The notes beneath the pieces were generated by a model. It was given only the letters and a program-made list of their open reading frames with translations, searched no databases and was not told the DNA's origin. Position numbers and translations under genes: made by a program. From Halolactibacillus halophilus (GTDB lineage Bacteria > Bacillota > Bacilli > Bacillales > Amphibacillaceae): a DNA stretch of 64,000 nt. Below, piece by piece: positions 46,434-54,929 of this stretch. The stretch is taken from NCBI RefSeq assembly GCF_900115605.1, contig NZ_FOXC01000001.1, positions 157,430 through 221,429 on the forward strand, read 5' to 3'. Numbering within the stretch: position 1 is the stretch's first letter; every line of letters begins with the position of its first letter.

Positions 46434-46479
46434 TCTATTTTCAATCTCCTTATAAGAATTCATATGGCTAATCAAGAAT

Positions 46480-46548
46480 TTAAAATACGAATGCTATAGG
46501 TGAACTTGCCATTAACCAAGCCTCTTCTTTATAAGTATCTTTACTCAT
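46480..46548 (-). CDS. Possible 22-codon peptide
   Basis: An ATG frame reading MSKDTYKEEAWLMASSPIAF then VF and stop. No clear ribosome site, and it ends just before the 61-codon frame in another phase. It may be the start of a single gene now broken by a frameshift, or a chance frame. Confidence 0.2.
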   Translation of the reverse strand: MSKDTYKEEAWLMASSPIAFVF

Positions 46549-46592
46549 ATATATCCACGTCTCATATATAAATTATCAATGCCTTTCAAAAA

Positions 46593-47645
46593 TTAATACT
46601 GTTCTAAATACTTCGTAACAGCTAAAGCCGCTTGGTCTGTGTCAGCTATTTCTCCTAATGGGGTTGCTGAATTTTGCGCCACGTGAATCACCAAATTTTT
46701 GTAGCTTAAGATCATCGATTCTGAATGAACGAGGTCTTCATTGATGTCATACCCTGAGCTGATGTTATAAGCGATGAGATCATTTCCTATATGTGAATCG
46801 GTATAAGCGATTGTGATGATTAACAGGCGCGAGCTGTCTTCATTTTCGTAAAAATACCTTTCTTGTGTCGGCTCTATCGGCGCATCAAAGTCACCGCTTC
46901 TTGTAAGCCATTCCCGCTTACCAAAACTAAGATTTTGATTAACTCTAATAGCCGTAGGAATGTCCGCTGATGTATCTTTAAAGACATAACCATCAATGTT
47001 AAGGTCATCTTGTACTCGTTCAGTCAGCGTTTGATACATTTGATAACTTAACATATCATCATTCGTTTGCGTTTGTTCATAGGGTTCTGTTACTTCAAGC
47101 GGAACAAATTCCGTTTCATTAGATGCATAGGCTATTTGTAGGTAAAGCATATCCTTCATTTGATTCAGTTGTTCTAATTCTCTTCTTGATAGTGCGTCAG
47201 TACTTTTTATCAAAACGGCGCGGTTAACGGTGGCGCTTTGATCAGGTTCAAGTATAAAAAAGTCCTCTCCCGTTCCAAATGAGAGGGGTACCTCAGCATA
47301 ATCGTTCAATGCTTCATCCACATAGACACGGTAGCCTAATTCTATTGGTTCTGACGTTGTATTTCTCACTGTCACTTCATACATCAAATAATCATACTGA
47401 TCACGCTTCGCTTGACTATTGTTTTCATTATCAGGAATATCAGTAATCACACTCGGTTCAAAAGTAATGTCAAGTGATTCACTCGTATTCACTTCCCGAT
47501 TCAACCGACTTTTTATATCTGCTGCTGTATAAACCTTACCATTTTCACTATACGGCATATCTGATGTTTGATTACTTAGCCAAAAACTGATCCCCAAGCC
47601 AATCACAACAACCAACAAGATACCGCTTACAACAAAACGTTTAAT
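46593..47645 (-). CDS. Unidentified signal-anchored protein, probable ATT start
   Basis: The product has one N-terminal helix (KRFVVSGILLVVVIGLGISF) and a large outer part, with no lipobox. A stretch like LMYEVTVRNTTSEPIELGYR suggests a beta-sandwich similar to DUF4352-type domains, which is uncertain. The only good ribosome site, AGGAGG at 47652-47657, is six bases before an in-frame ATT (47643-47645), giving about 350 residues. The ATG at 47693 lies only about seven bases from the predicted transcription start (TATAAT at 47707-47712). Part of the accessory block. Confidence 0.75.
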   Translation of the reverse strand: MKRFVVSGILLVVVIGLGISFWLSNQTSDMPYSENGKVYTAADIKSRLNREVNTSESLDITFEPSVITDIPDNENNSQAKRDQYDYLMYEVTVRNTTSEPIELGYRVYVDEALNDYAEVPLSFGTGEDFFILEPDQSATVNRAVLIKSTDALSRRELEQLNQMKDMLYLQIAYASNETEFVPLEVTEPYEQTQTNDDMLSYQMYQTLTERVQDDLNIDGYVFKDTSADIPTAIRVNQNLSFGKREWLTRSGDFDAPIEPTQERYFYENEDSSRLLIITIAYTDSHIGNDLIAYNISSGYDINEDLVHSESMILSYKNLVIHVAQNSATPLGEIADTDQAALAVTKYLEQY

Positions 47646-47706
47646 GATAACCCTCCTATTTTCTAACACACTTATTCGTTCAAGTATTAACATACCTTAC
47701 CCTTTT

Positions 47707-47712
47707 ATTATA
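47707..47712 (-). promoter_or_regulatory. -10 box for the ATT-start gene
   Basis: TATAAT on the minus strand, preceded by TTG. The -35 at 17 bases (GTTTAA) is weak. A start near 47700 would leave the far ATG almost leaderless and place AGGAGG inside the leader. Confidence 0.45.
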
Positions 47713-47892
47713 CAACCTTTTTTTGTTAATTAAACCATAAAATAAACAAAAAGAGTCATCAAGGCTTTTTAATACCAAAATTTCTCAAGTTTTATAACAC
47801 TTTGCATTCTCTAACAGAGGCATTTACTCCATTCTAATTTCGAATGCGTTCCCCAAAAATAACGAATGATCGTCATACTTCTGGATGAATAC

Positions 47893-48495
47893 TTAATCAG
47901 GTTGTTGCCCTGAATGTGCCGGCCACTGACACGCGGTCATTTCCATATTTGTGAATGTTGATTTAAAGGTAGAATCTTCTGGGCTACAGGCATAAATGCC
48001 GAACTTTATACTATCTTGAGCATTAAACATATGACAGATTCTCATCTGTTGAAAAGTTTCACCATCAACCGAACACTCGATGCAAAAATCATCTTCTCTG
48101 CGACTCAAGCGGTACCACATTGATTTAATAGTCGCTGGAATTTCTGTCGTTGCCCAATCAGAGTAACCATTGTTTGTGACGACACTTCCTAAATGTTGAA
48201 AATGCTCGTTCTCATACTCAATCGACCCTTTAATCCAGTTATCACTATCAAGATATACAACAACGCCACATTGATCAAAACGATGTTTACTATCAAAGTC
48301 AGTCTTCACAATGAATGAAAAAAACTTTTCCTCTGTTTCCATCTGTAGAACCGGCGCATTATCATTTCTGAAATGATAATACGTTCTTTGCCATAAGTCT
48401 GTATGTGGGTCGGTTGTAATTTCTACTTTGTCTTCGATAATGACAGAATTATTTGGTTCACGGGTCCATTCTAACTTTTTGACATCTAATTTCAT
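47893..48495 (-). CDS. DUF1349 concanavalin-like protein
   Basis: A 200-residue protein, with AAGGAG eight bases before the chosen ATG (MKLDVKKLEWTREP). It has the DUF1349 features: a beta-sandwich with TDLWQRTYYHFRNDNAPVLQ, QCGVVVYLDSDNWIKGSIEY, and SVDGETFQQMRICH. Relatives are predicted carbohydrate-related proteins, and one fungal or yeast member is called regulator of enolase. No signal peptide, so it acts in the cytoplasm. It ends the accessory block. Confidence 0.85.
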   Translation of the reverse strand: MKLDVKKLEWTREPNNSVIIEDKVEITTDPHTDLWQRTYYHFRNDNAPVLQMETEEKFFSFIVKTDFDSKHRFDQCGVVVYLDSDNWIKGSIEYENEHFQHLGSVVTNNGYSDWATTEIPATIKSMWYRLSRREDDFCIECSVDGETFQQMRICHMFNAQDSIKFGIYACSPEDSTFKSTFTNMEMTACQWPAHSGQQPD

Positions 48496-48654
48496 AACAA
48501 CGACTCCTTTTTTCGCTTTAAGCAAGTATTTCTTAGTACGCTATGACATTTTTTCATAACAGTATTGATTCAATGAGAATCAATATACCCCTAAATGCCC
48601 TTCATGTTCATTTTACTGCGCTGAGGTGCATTGACATAAAACTCTTTCGAATAA

Positions 48655-48682
48655 GAAAAAGAGCAGTCATTTAACTACTCTT
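48655..48682 (-). terminator. Terminator overlapping the nrnA stop
   Basis: AGAGTAGT and ACTGCTCT pair around TAAATG on the minus strand, followed by TTTTTC. The 5' arm includes the last nrnA codons. Confidence 0.75.
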
Positions 48683-49628
48683 CTTCACTTTTTTTATAAG
48701 CTCGACAGATGTCTTTTAAATCATTAACGAGTTGGTCCGCTTCTTCCCACGACTTCACTTTCGCACCTGAAGCGAGCGGGTGACCACCACCGTTATATTG
48801 AGCAGCTAATGTATTAATATGCGGTCCTTTAGAACGAAGACGCACACGGATTTGGTTGGGTTCTTCTACAAAAATCACCCAAGCTTTAATCCCTAACACA
48901 TCACCATATGTCCCGACTAAGACACTTGTCTCTTCTGGTGTAACACCATATGTCGCTAACACGTTTTCTGTTAACTTCGCTGAGGTGACACCTTCTTCAG
49001 ACAAGTTCAAATGGTCTAATAAGTAACCTTTTAACTTGGCAACTGCTGGTTTGGTTTCATAAAGCTGATTATATAGATTTGACCGATTGAAATTAAACCG
49101 TACAAGTTCAGCAGCGACATAGAGTGTTTGTGCTGTTGTACTTGGATATAAGAACCGGCCCGTATCACCAATAATACCGGCATACATAAGTCTAGCTGCT
49201 TCATCGGTAACGGTTAATTTTTTCTTTCCAGTTGTTGCTAGTAAATAAATCATTTCTGATGTTGAGCTCATTGATGGATCAGCCCAAGAAATATCACCAT
49301 ATAGATCCACTTCTGGGTGATGATCAATTTTAATCAGAGTTTGACCTAACGTATAGCGGTCATCATCAATTCTAGGTGTGTTGGCCGTGTCACAAACAAT
49401 AACGAGCGCTTCCTTATAGTCTTCATCTGTCACACTATCCATTTCGCCTAAAAAAGCGAGTGATGGTTCTGAGTATCCGGTCACTTTTACCGTTTTATCT
49501 TTGTAGGTCGCTTCAATAAGTTTTTTTAACCCGACTTGTGATCCTAACGCATCCGGGTCTGGACGTTCGTGACGATGTAGAATGATTGTCTCGGCCGCTT
49601 CAATCGCTTCAATAATGTGATCAATCAT
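48675..49628 (-). CDS. nrnA: Oligoribonuclease/pAp phosphatase NrnA
   Basis: A 317-residue DHH/DHHA1 protein. Metal-binding motifs are LHRHERPDPDALGSQ, VIVCDTANTPRI, and LIKIDHHPEVD. The DHHA1 part ends with YNGGGHPLASGAKV. It degrades short RNAs (nanoRNA) and pAp. Length equals B. subtilis NrnA (313). It is 12 bases after ytoI; B. subtilis has ytpI between. Confidence 0.96.
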   Translation of the reverse strand: MIDHIIEAIEAAETIILHRHERPDPDALGSQVGLKKLIEATYKDKTVKVTGYSEPSLAFLGEMDSVTDEDYKEALVIVCDTANTPRIDDDRYTLGQTLIKIDHHPEVDLYGDISWADPSMSSTSEMIYLLATTGKKKLTVTDEAARLMYAGIIGDTGRFLYPSTTAQTLYVAAELVRFNFNRSNLYNQLYETKPAVAKLKGYLLDHLNLSEEGVTSAKLTENVLATYGVTPEETSVLVGTYGDVLGIKAWVIFVEEPNQIRVRLRSKGPHINTLAAQYNGGGHPLASGAKVKSWEEADQLVNDLKDICRAYKKSEEE

Positions 49629-49640
49629 ATTACTTTCCTC

Positions 49641-50954
49641 CTAGTATCGGTCAATCAATTGACCAATTAAAATGGCTTTGCCTACAATTTCTTTTTCATG
49701 ATACAATTCAATATCAATTTTCACAGACTTGCGTCCCATTTCTAAAATTTTTGGATGAACGGTAACCACATTATCAATTTGAACTGGCTTGATAAAGTAA
49801 ATAGAGATATTTTCAGCAACGAGGTCTCCCTTTTTCATATTGGTCAATAACCGACTAGAGACTTCGGTAATAAAGGAGACAAAGACACCATTTGATAACG
49901 TTCCTAACGCATTGGTCATTTGCGGCGTGACTTTAGATGAAAAGATAAGTTCTGATCCGTCTTTTTCAACCGAAAGTTCGCTTGTGATAATGTCATCAAT
50001 CGTCTCACCAACTTGCGGTTGGCGATTTACATGTTGGAGCGCTTTTAACACGTCTTGTCTTGAAATTAATCCGATCAAACGATGATTTCCATCTTCTACC
50101 GGAACAATTTCAATTCCTTCCCATACCATCATATGTGCCGCATAAGCTAGCGACGTTTCTTTTAATACGGTAATAGGATTTTTCGTCATCACTTTTTCAA
50201 CCGGTATATCGTTCGCTTTTCCAATAATATCTTTTGATGTCACAATACCAACCACACGCATCTGGTCATCAACGACCGGGTAACGCGAGTGGGTTGTTTG
50301 ATCCTTTAAGTGATACCACTTTTGGAGTGGGTCGTTACGATGCAAGTAATGTGTTTTTTCATATGGCGTATAAATATCACCGACTAAAACAATTTCTTTT
50401 TTGATTAATTGATCATAAATTGCTCGGTTAATCATCGCTGCTACTGTAAACGTATCATAGCTCGTTGAAATAATCGGTAAATCAAGCTCATCAGCTAGAC
50501 GTTTGATCGACTCATCGGTATCAAATCCACCGGTGATTAACACAGCTGCTCCTTCTTCAAGCGCTAAACGGTGGGCTTCCACACGATTACCAATAATCAG
50601 TAGGGAATCTTTCTCCAAATAACGCAACATCGCGTCTGTTTTCATCGCACCGATGACAAATTTATGTAACGTCTTATATAAACCCTCACGTCCACCTAAC
50701 ACTTGGCCATCAACAATGCCAATAATTTCAGCGTAAGTTAAATGTTCAAAGTTTTCTTTTTTCTTTTGTTCAATACGAATCGTTCCAACGCGTTCAATCG
50801 TACTAACTAACCCGCGATTTTCTGCTTCTTTAATAGCCCGGTAAGCGGTACCTTCACTAACATTTAGATCTTTAGCAATTTGTCTAACTGAAATTTTATT
50901 TCCAATTATTAAAGATTCAATATGATTTAATATCTGTTCATGTTTTGTTGCCAA
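49641..50954 (-). CDS. ytoI: YtoI-like regulatory protein (HTH, DRTGG, CBS, hotdog)
   Basis: A 437-residue protein with four parts. A winged-helix (about 1-65, with ISVRQIAKDLNVSEGTAYRA) is followed by a DRTGG domain (about 95-180), a CBS pair (about 190-312, with VVGIVTSKDIIGKAN and LIGLISRQDVLKAL) and a C-terminal hotdog (about 335-437). CBS domains suggest adenine-nucleotide sensing, and the hotdog may bind an acyl-CoA. Role unknown. Sits upstream of nrnA as in B. subtilis. Confidence 0.92.
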   Translation of the reverse strand: MATKHEQILNHIESLIIGNKISVRQIAKDLNVSEGTAYRAIKEAENRGLVSTIERVGTIRIEQKKKENFEHLTYAEIIGIVDGQVLGGREGLYKTLHKFVIGAMKTDAMLRYLEKDSLLIIGNRVEAHRLALEEGAAVLITGGFDTDESIKRLADELDLPIISTSYDTFTVAAMINRAIYDQLIKKEIVLVGDIYTPYEKTHYLHRNDPLQKWYHLKDQTTHSRYPVVDDQMRVVGIVTSKDIIGKANDIPVEKVMTKNPITVLKETSLAYAAHMMVWEGIEIVPVEDGNHRLIGLISRQDVLKALQHVNRQPQVGETIDDIITSELSVEKDGSELIFSSKVTPQMTNALGTLSNGVFVSFITEVSSRLLTNMKKGDLVAENISIYFIKPVQIDNVVTVHPKILEMGRKSVKIDIELYHEKEIVGKAILIGQLIDRY

Positions 50955-51072
50955 GGTGTTGCACCTACTTTCTAAACTGTACTATTATCTTTAATCACAG
51001 TGTTATTATACAGTTCTTAAGTCATGAATGCAATGAACCAAAATGTTAAATTTAAAATATACCAGTTGAGAT

Positions 51073-51097
51073 GTTTAAAGGTAATCGATTAGGGAAT
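51073..51097 (+). promoter_or_regulatory. Sigma-B-like promoter before usp
   Basis: GTTTAA (51073-51078), 13 bases, GGGAAT (51092-51097) matches the general-stress sigma-B pattern GTTTAA-N12-14-GGGWAW. It lies about 35 bases before the usp start. Confidence 0.6.
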
Positions 51098-51130
51098 AGG
51101 TCAGTATATAAAAGTATAGGAGTGATAGAT

Positions 51131-51592
51131 ATGCTAGCAGAAGAATATAAACGAATTGTGATTGCGGTTGATGGGTCGCAAGCGTCCTTAAAAGCATTTA
51201 AAAAAGCAGTTCAAGTTGCTAAACGTAATGATGGAGATTTGATTATTGCCCATGTTGTTGATACAAAAACCATCTCAACAGCTGAAACCTATGATCAATC
51301 AATGATTAATCGTTCCGAATCCTATGCATCAAAATTATTAAATGACTATAAACAACAAGCAGAATCTGCTGGTGTTAGAAAAGTAGAAACCCACATTGAT
51401 TACGGTTCTCCAAAAGTTCGTATTCCAAAATACGTCGCTAAATCATTTAATGCCGACCTCATCATGTGTGGGGCAACTGGTTTAAATGCGGTTGAACGTT
51501 TTCTTATAGGGAGCGTGTCTGAAAATATTGTTCGTTATGCGCCATGTGATGTTCTCGTTGTTAGAACGGATGATGAGGTTGATGACGAATAA
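51131..51592 (+). CDS. Universal stress protein, UspA family
   Basis: The start at 51131 (MLAEEYKRIVIAVDGSQAS) follows AGGAGTG; the longer frame starts inside the promoter. The 153-residue product shows the ATP-binding G-2x-G-9x-G(S/T) signature in GATGLNAVERFLIGSVSENI and the N-terminal IAVDGSQ. It is a cytoplasmic, probably dimeric, nucleotide-binding stress protein. It lies alone between divergent ytoI and convergent ackA. A sigma-B-like promoter agrees with a stress role. Confidence 0.93.
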   Translation: MLAEEYKRIVIAVDGSQASLKAFKKAVQVAKRNDGDLIIAHVVDTKTISTAETYDQSMINRSESYASKLLNDYKQQAESAGVRKVETHIDYGSPKVRIPKYVAKSFNADLIMCGATGLNAVERFLIGSVSENIVRYAPCDVLVVRTDDEVDDE

Positions 51593-51620
51593 CGCGTTAG
51601 TAAAGTGATGACAAATAAAT

Positions 51621-51658
51621 AAAGAGGCGCAACTCATATGAGTTGCGCCTCTTTTTTA
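51621..51658. terminator. Bidirectional terminator between usp and ackA
   Basis: AAAGAGGCGCAACTC-ATAT-GAGTTGCGCCTCTTT is a perfect 15-bp stem with A and T runs on both sides. Confidence 0.95.
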
Positions 51659-51682
51659 TAACATGATTGAATTAATATTGTC

Positions 51683-52876
51683 TTAAAAAGCTAAACGTTG
51701 AACGTCGCGTGCAATCATCACTTCTTCATTCGTAGGAATGACAATGACTTTCACTGGTGAGTGTGGGTAATTAACAAATGTTTCTTTACCACGCACATCA
51801 TTACGCGCAGGATCCCAGTAAACGCCCATGAATTCTAGTCCTTCTAAGACGCGTTCTCGAACAGCTTTACTGTTTTCACCGATACCAGCTGTAAAGATAA
51901 TCGCATCAACACCATGCATTTTTGATGCATATGAACCGATGTATTGGTGGATACGACCTGCAAAGATTTTAAGTGCTAATTCAGCACGTTCATCACCTTC
52001 AGCAGCGCGGCCTTCGATATCACGTAAATCGCTTGAGAAACCAGATAAAGCAAGCATACCACTTTCTTTATTTAGTACGTGAAGGACTTCGTTCACATCT
52101 TTACCTGTTTTGTCCATGATGTATGGAACTAAGGCAGGGTCAAGACTTCCTGAACGCGTTCCCATTGTGACACCCTCAAGTGGTGTAAAGCCCATTGTTG
52201 TATCAATTGATTTGCCATTTTGAATTGCGGCAACACTCGCACCATTACCAATGTGACAAGCAATAAGACGTAGCTTATCCAATGGCTCACCTAGTAATTC
52301 AGCTGCGCGCTCCGATACATACTTGTGGCTTGTGCCGTGGAAACCATATTTACGGATACCAAATTGCTCATAGTACTCGTATGGTAAGCTGTACAAGTAT
52401 GACTCTGGCGGCATTGATTGGTGGAAGGCTGTGTCAAATACAGCAACTGCCGGTACATTTGGTAAGAGTTCTTTAAATGCACGAATACCCGTTAAGTTAG
52501 CTGGATTGTGTAATGGTGCAAGCTCTGAAACTTTTTCAATTTCTGCAATGACATCATCATTTACTACGACTGAATCACTAAAACGTTCGCCGCCGTGTAC
52601 GACACGGTGACCGATTCCTTCAATTTCATCAAGTGATTTAATCACACCTGATGCTTGAAGACGCTCAAGTAATATTTCAACTGCTTTTCCGTGGTTAGGA
52701 ATTTCTGTTGTTAGTTCGTCTTCAACGTCACCATATTCTAATTTGAATACAGCTTGGTCAAGTCCAATACGTTCTACTAAACCTTTGGCGATTTCTGTTT
52801 CTTCTGGCATTTCAATCAATTGAAACTTAAGTGATGAACTGCCGGCGTTGATTGCTAATACTTTAGTCAAGATCAT
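51683..52876 (-). CDS. ackA: Acetate kinase
   Basis: A 397-residue ASKHA kinase. Motifs: [15 protein letters not shown] at the start, [41 protein letters not shown], and [10 protein letters not shown] near the end. It makes ATP and acetate from acetyl phosphate. AAAGGA precedes the ATG. A promoter and a cre-like site lie upstream. It is just downstream of ytxK, as in B. subtilis. Confidence 0.98.
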   Translation of the reverse strand: MILTKVLAINAGSSSLKFQLIEMPEETEIAKGLVERIGLDQAVFKLEYGDVEDELTTEIPNHGKAVEILLERLQASGVIKSLDEIEGIGHRVVHGGERFSDSVVVNDDVIAEIEKVSELAPLHNPANLTGIRAFKELLPNVPAVAVFDTAFHQSMPPESYLYSLPYEYYEQFGIRKYGFHGTSHKYVSERAAELLGEPLDKLRLIACHIGNGASVAAIQNGKSIDTTMGFTPLEGVTMGTRSGSLDPALVPYIMDKTGKDVNEVLHVLNKESGMLALSGFSSDLRDIEGRAAEGDERAELALKIFAGRIHQYIGSYASKMHGVDAIIFTAGIGENSKAVRERVLEGLEFMGVYWDPARNDVRGKETFVNYPHSPVKVIVIPTNEEVMIARDVQRLAF

Positions 52877-52921
52877 TCAATCCTTTCGATTCCCTTTTTA
52901 TTCTGTTTACATACCACTATC

Positions 52922-52977
52922 ATTTTAACGAATATGCGACATGAATTGCAAGAATAAAGTTTTTTGTAAGCGCTTCA
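52922..52977 (-). promoter_or_regulatory. ackA promoter with upstream cre-like site
   Basis: The minus strand has TTGCAA, 18 bases, TAAAAT (52922-52927). TGAAGCGCTTACA (52965-52977) matches a perfect CcpA cre except for one missing A. Its centre is about 56 bases before the predicted start site, the same place as the activating cre of B. subtilis ackA. Confidence 0.6.
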
Positions 52978-53009
52978 TTAGAGAATTCAGATTATTTACC
53001 GCTTCTTTT

Positions 53010-53981
53010 TTAGTAGTGTTCAAACCATGTATTCATTTTCATAATAATATTTTCAGTCTTCTTTAAGTCTTTAAAACTCGGCAATTTCACCATCAACGCT
53101 TCTTTCGGCGCCTTTGTTTCTTCACCTTTTTTCTGCAAAATAAATAAACTTTTTTGGTGATCTTTTGCTTTAAAACTTTCTTCAGGTAATTCAAGTAAGC
53201 CTACCACGTGGGCACGCTCTTGAATCATTTTGTGTAGGTTCGGTGCTTGCTCACTGTTAAACAGATGATTTGGTACAACAGCAATCATAAAACCTTCCGG
53301 CTTAAGATATGTTAAGCTTTGTTCAATTAATAAGTGATGCGCGTATGTGTGGCCTTCTTTTGCTTGAACGTTGAATTCTTTCGCTCTTTCATCATCAGGA
53401 TAATACCCAATTGGTAAATCGGCAATCACCACATCAACTGGGTCCAGTAATAATGGTTGAATGCTGTCTTGATGAAAAAATTCAATCTGGTGTTGTTGCA
53501 AGTCAGCACTTAGTAAACTGAGATCTAACATCGTTTCATCTACTTCAGCACCATAGGCCTTAACCGGTTTTGATAGTTGATTTATCACTGCTGTCAACAT
53601 ATTCCCTGTCCCAACGACTGGATCGAATAGGCGAATGTTTTCCTTTGAAGTCATAAGTTTTTCAACTAAATAACTGATATAAAAGCCAACCATATCAGGT
53701 GTGACCATGTACTTATCATATGTTGCCCCTTTAAAACTTTTTAATACCGCAAATTGAATCACTTTTCTAATCGTTTCTTTATCAGCTTGAAGTAAGCCGC
53801 TCTGTTGTAACTGTTCAACAAAATCTCGGTTCTCACCTGAGAAGTCGTTCTTTTCTTCTTCTTCAAGTAAGGATAGATTCAGTGTATGAACGAGTGCATC
53901 TAAGTACGTTAACCCTTCTTGGTCTTTTAACTTAGTAATTGAATCGTCTAATCGGTTAAATAATGTTTCAAATGTTTCCAT
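53010..53981 (-). CDS. ytxK: YtxK-like class I methyltransferase
   Basis: A 323-residue protein resembling N6-adenine DNA methyltransferase subunits. Motif I is DPVVGTGNMLTAV near residue 120. Motif IV, usually NPPY, reads ADLPIGYYP. It has no target-recognition domain. I choose MEGTFE-like start METFETLF after AAAGGA; the longer frame has no site. It lies directly upstream of ackA as in B. subtilis; its substrate is not known. Confidence 0.9.
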   Translation of the reverse strand: METFETLFNRLDDSITKLKDQEGLTYLDALVHTLNLSLLEEEEKNDFSGENRDFVEQLQQSGLLQADKETIRKVIQFAVLKSFKGATYDKYMVTPDMVGFYISYLVEKLMTSKENIRLFDPVVGTGNMLTAVINQLSKPVKAYGAEVDETMLDLSLLSADLQQHQIEFFHQDSIQPLLLDPVDVVIADLPIGYYPDDERAKEFNVQAKEGHTYAHHLLIEQSLTYLKPEGFMIAVVPNHLFNSEQAPNLHKMIQERAHVVGLLELPEESFKAKDHQKSLFILQKKGEETKAPKEALMVKLPSFKDLKKTENIIMKMNTWFEHY

Positions 53982-54100
53982 GAAAACACGTCCTTTCTCA
54001 AGTTTCAAAGTATATCATATCTTTCACTTACTGACGAATGATTTGCGGTGAAACTTTTAGTCATACGTTGTTTATATGTTTAACCTCTCACATTTAAGGA

Positions 54101-54128
54101 TATACTTTACTAACTTGTTTTAGTAAAG
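54101..54128 (+). promoter_or_regulatory. nadK2 promoter and 5' hairpin
   Basis: TTTAAC, 16 bases, TATACT (54101-54106) can drive nadK. CTTTACTA (54105-54112) and TAGTAAAG (54121-54128) form an 8-bp hairpin at the transcript start, just before the ribosome site. Confidence 0.45.
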
Positions 54129-54140
54129 GATGAGAAAATT

Positions 54141-54929
54141 ATGCTGAATATTTACCTTTATTTTAGTCACCGTTGTCAAGAAGATGGTGTTCTCCAAACA
54201 CTTGAACCAATCATTGAACAATACCCGGTTACACTTACAGACAATATAAAAGAAGCTGACTATATTTTTTCAATCGGCGATGATGGACACTTTCTCCACA
54301 CGTTACGTTCATGCAAGTTTCGAGCAGATGTTGTCTTCGTTGGTATCTCTCAAACAGAGGAAACGAACTTTTATACGACATATGGGATTCATCAGTTAGA
54401 AGACGTCATTAGAACCATTACCAATCAACCAACATTAACTAAACACGAATTGCTTAAAGTTCAGATTGATGGCAGCAAAGACTTATATGCGATCAACGAA
54501 GTGAGCGTGCGTTCAAGTATCATTAAAGCCATTGCCATCAATGTGTCAATTGATCAAACGCCTTTTGAACATTTTGTGGGTGATGGGATTATTATTTCCA
54601 CACCAACAGGAAGTACTGGGTATAACCATTCTGTTGGTGGGGCTGTCATTGATCCCGATTTAGATTTACTTCAGATGACGAAAATTGCGCCCATCAATAC
54701 GAATAAACATAAAACATTTCAAGCCCCACTTTGTTTATCAAGAGACAGAAAAGTAACCCTTGAAGTGATTCAAGATGGGAACGATTTCCCTATTATCGGG
54801 ATTGATAATGAAGCCTATCCAGTCAATACAACGAAGAATATCCATGTCGAATTATCGAATCGTAACGTCACGTTATTATTTCAAACAAAGGATGCCTATA
54901 TCCATCGATTAAAACATCTATTTATATAA
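54141..54929 (+). CDS. nadK2: NAD kinase, second bacillary type (YtdI-like)
   Basis: A 262-residue NAD kinase. The conserved GDGIIISTPTGSTGYN and the NEVSVRSS motif with the NAD-binding Asn-Glu are present. The first signature, GGDGT in the family, reads SIGDDGHFLHT near residue 46: the catalytic Asp is kept but Gly became Asp and Thr became His. The length fits B. subtilis YtdI (267). It ends 12 bases inside the convergent amidohydrolase gene. Activity is likely but not certain. Confidence 0.88.
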   Translation: MLNIYLYFSHRCQEDGVLQTLEPIIEQYPVTLTDNIKEADYIFSIGDDGHFLHTLRSCKFRADVVFVGISQTEETNFYTTYGIHQLEDVIRTITNQPTLTKHELLKVQIDGSKDLYAINEVSVRSSIIKAIAINVSIDQTPFEHFVGDGIIISTPTGSTGYNHSVGGAVIDPDLDLLQMTKIAPINTNKHKTFQAPLCLSRDRKVTLEVIQDGNDFPIIGIDNEAYPVNTTKNIHVELSNRNVTLLFQTKDAYIHRLKHLFI

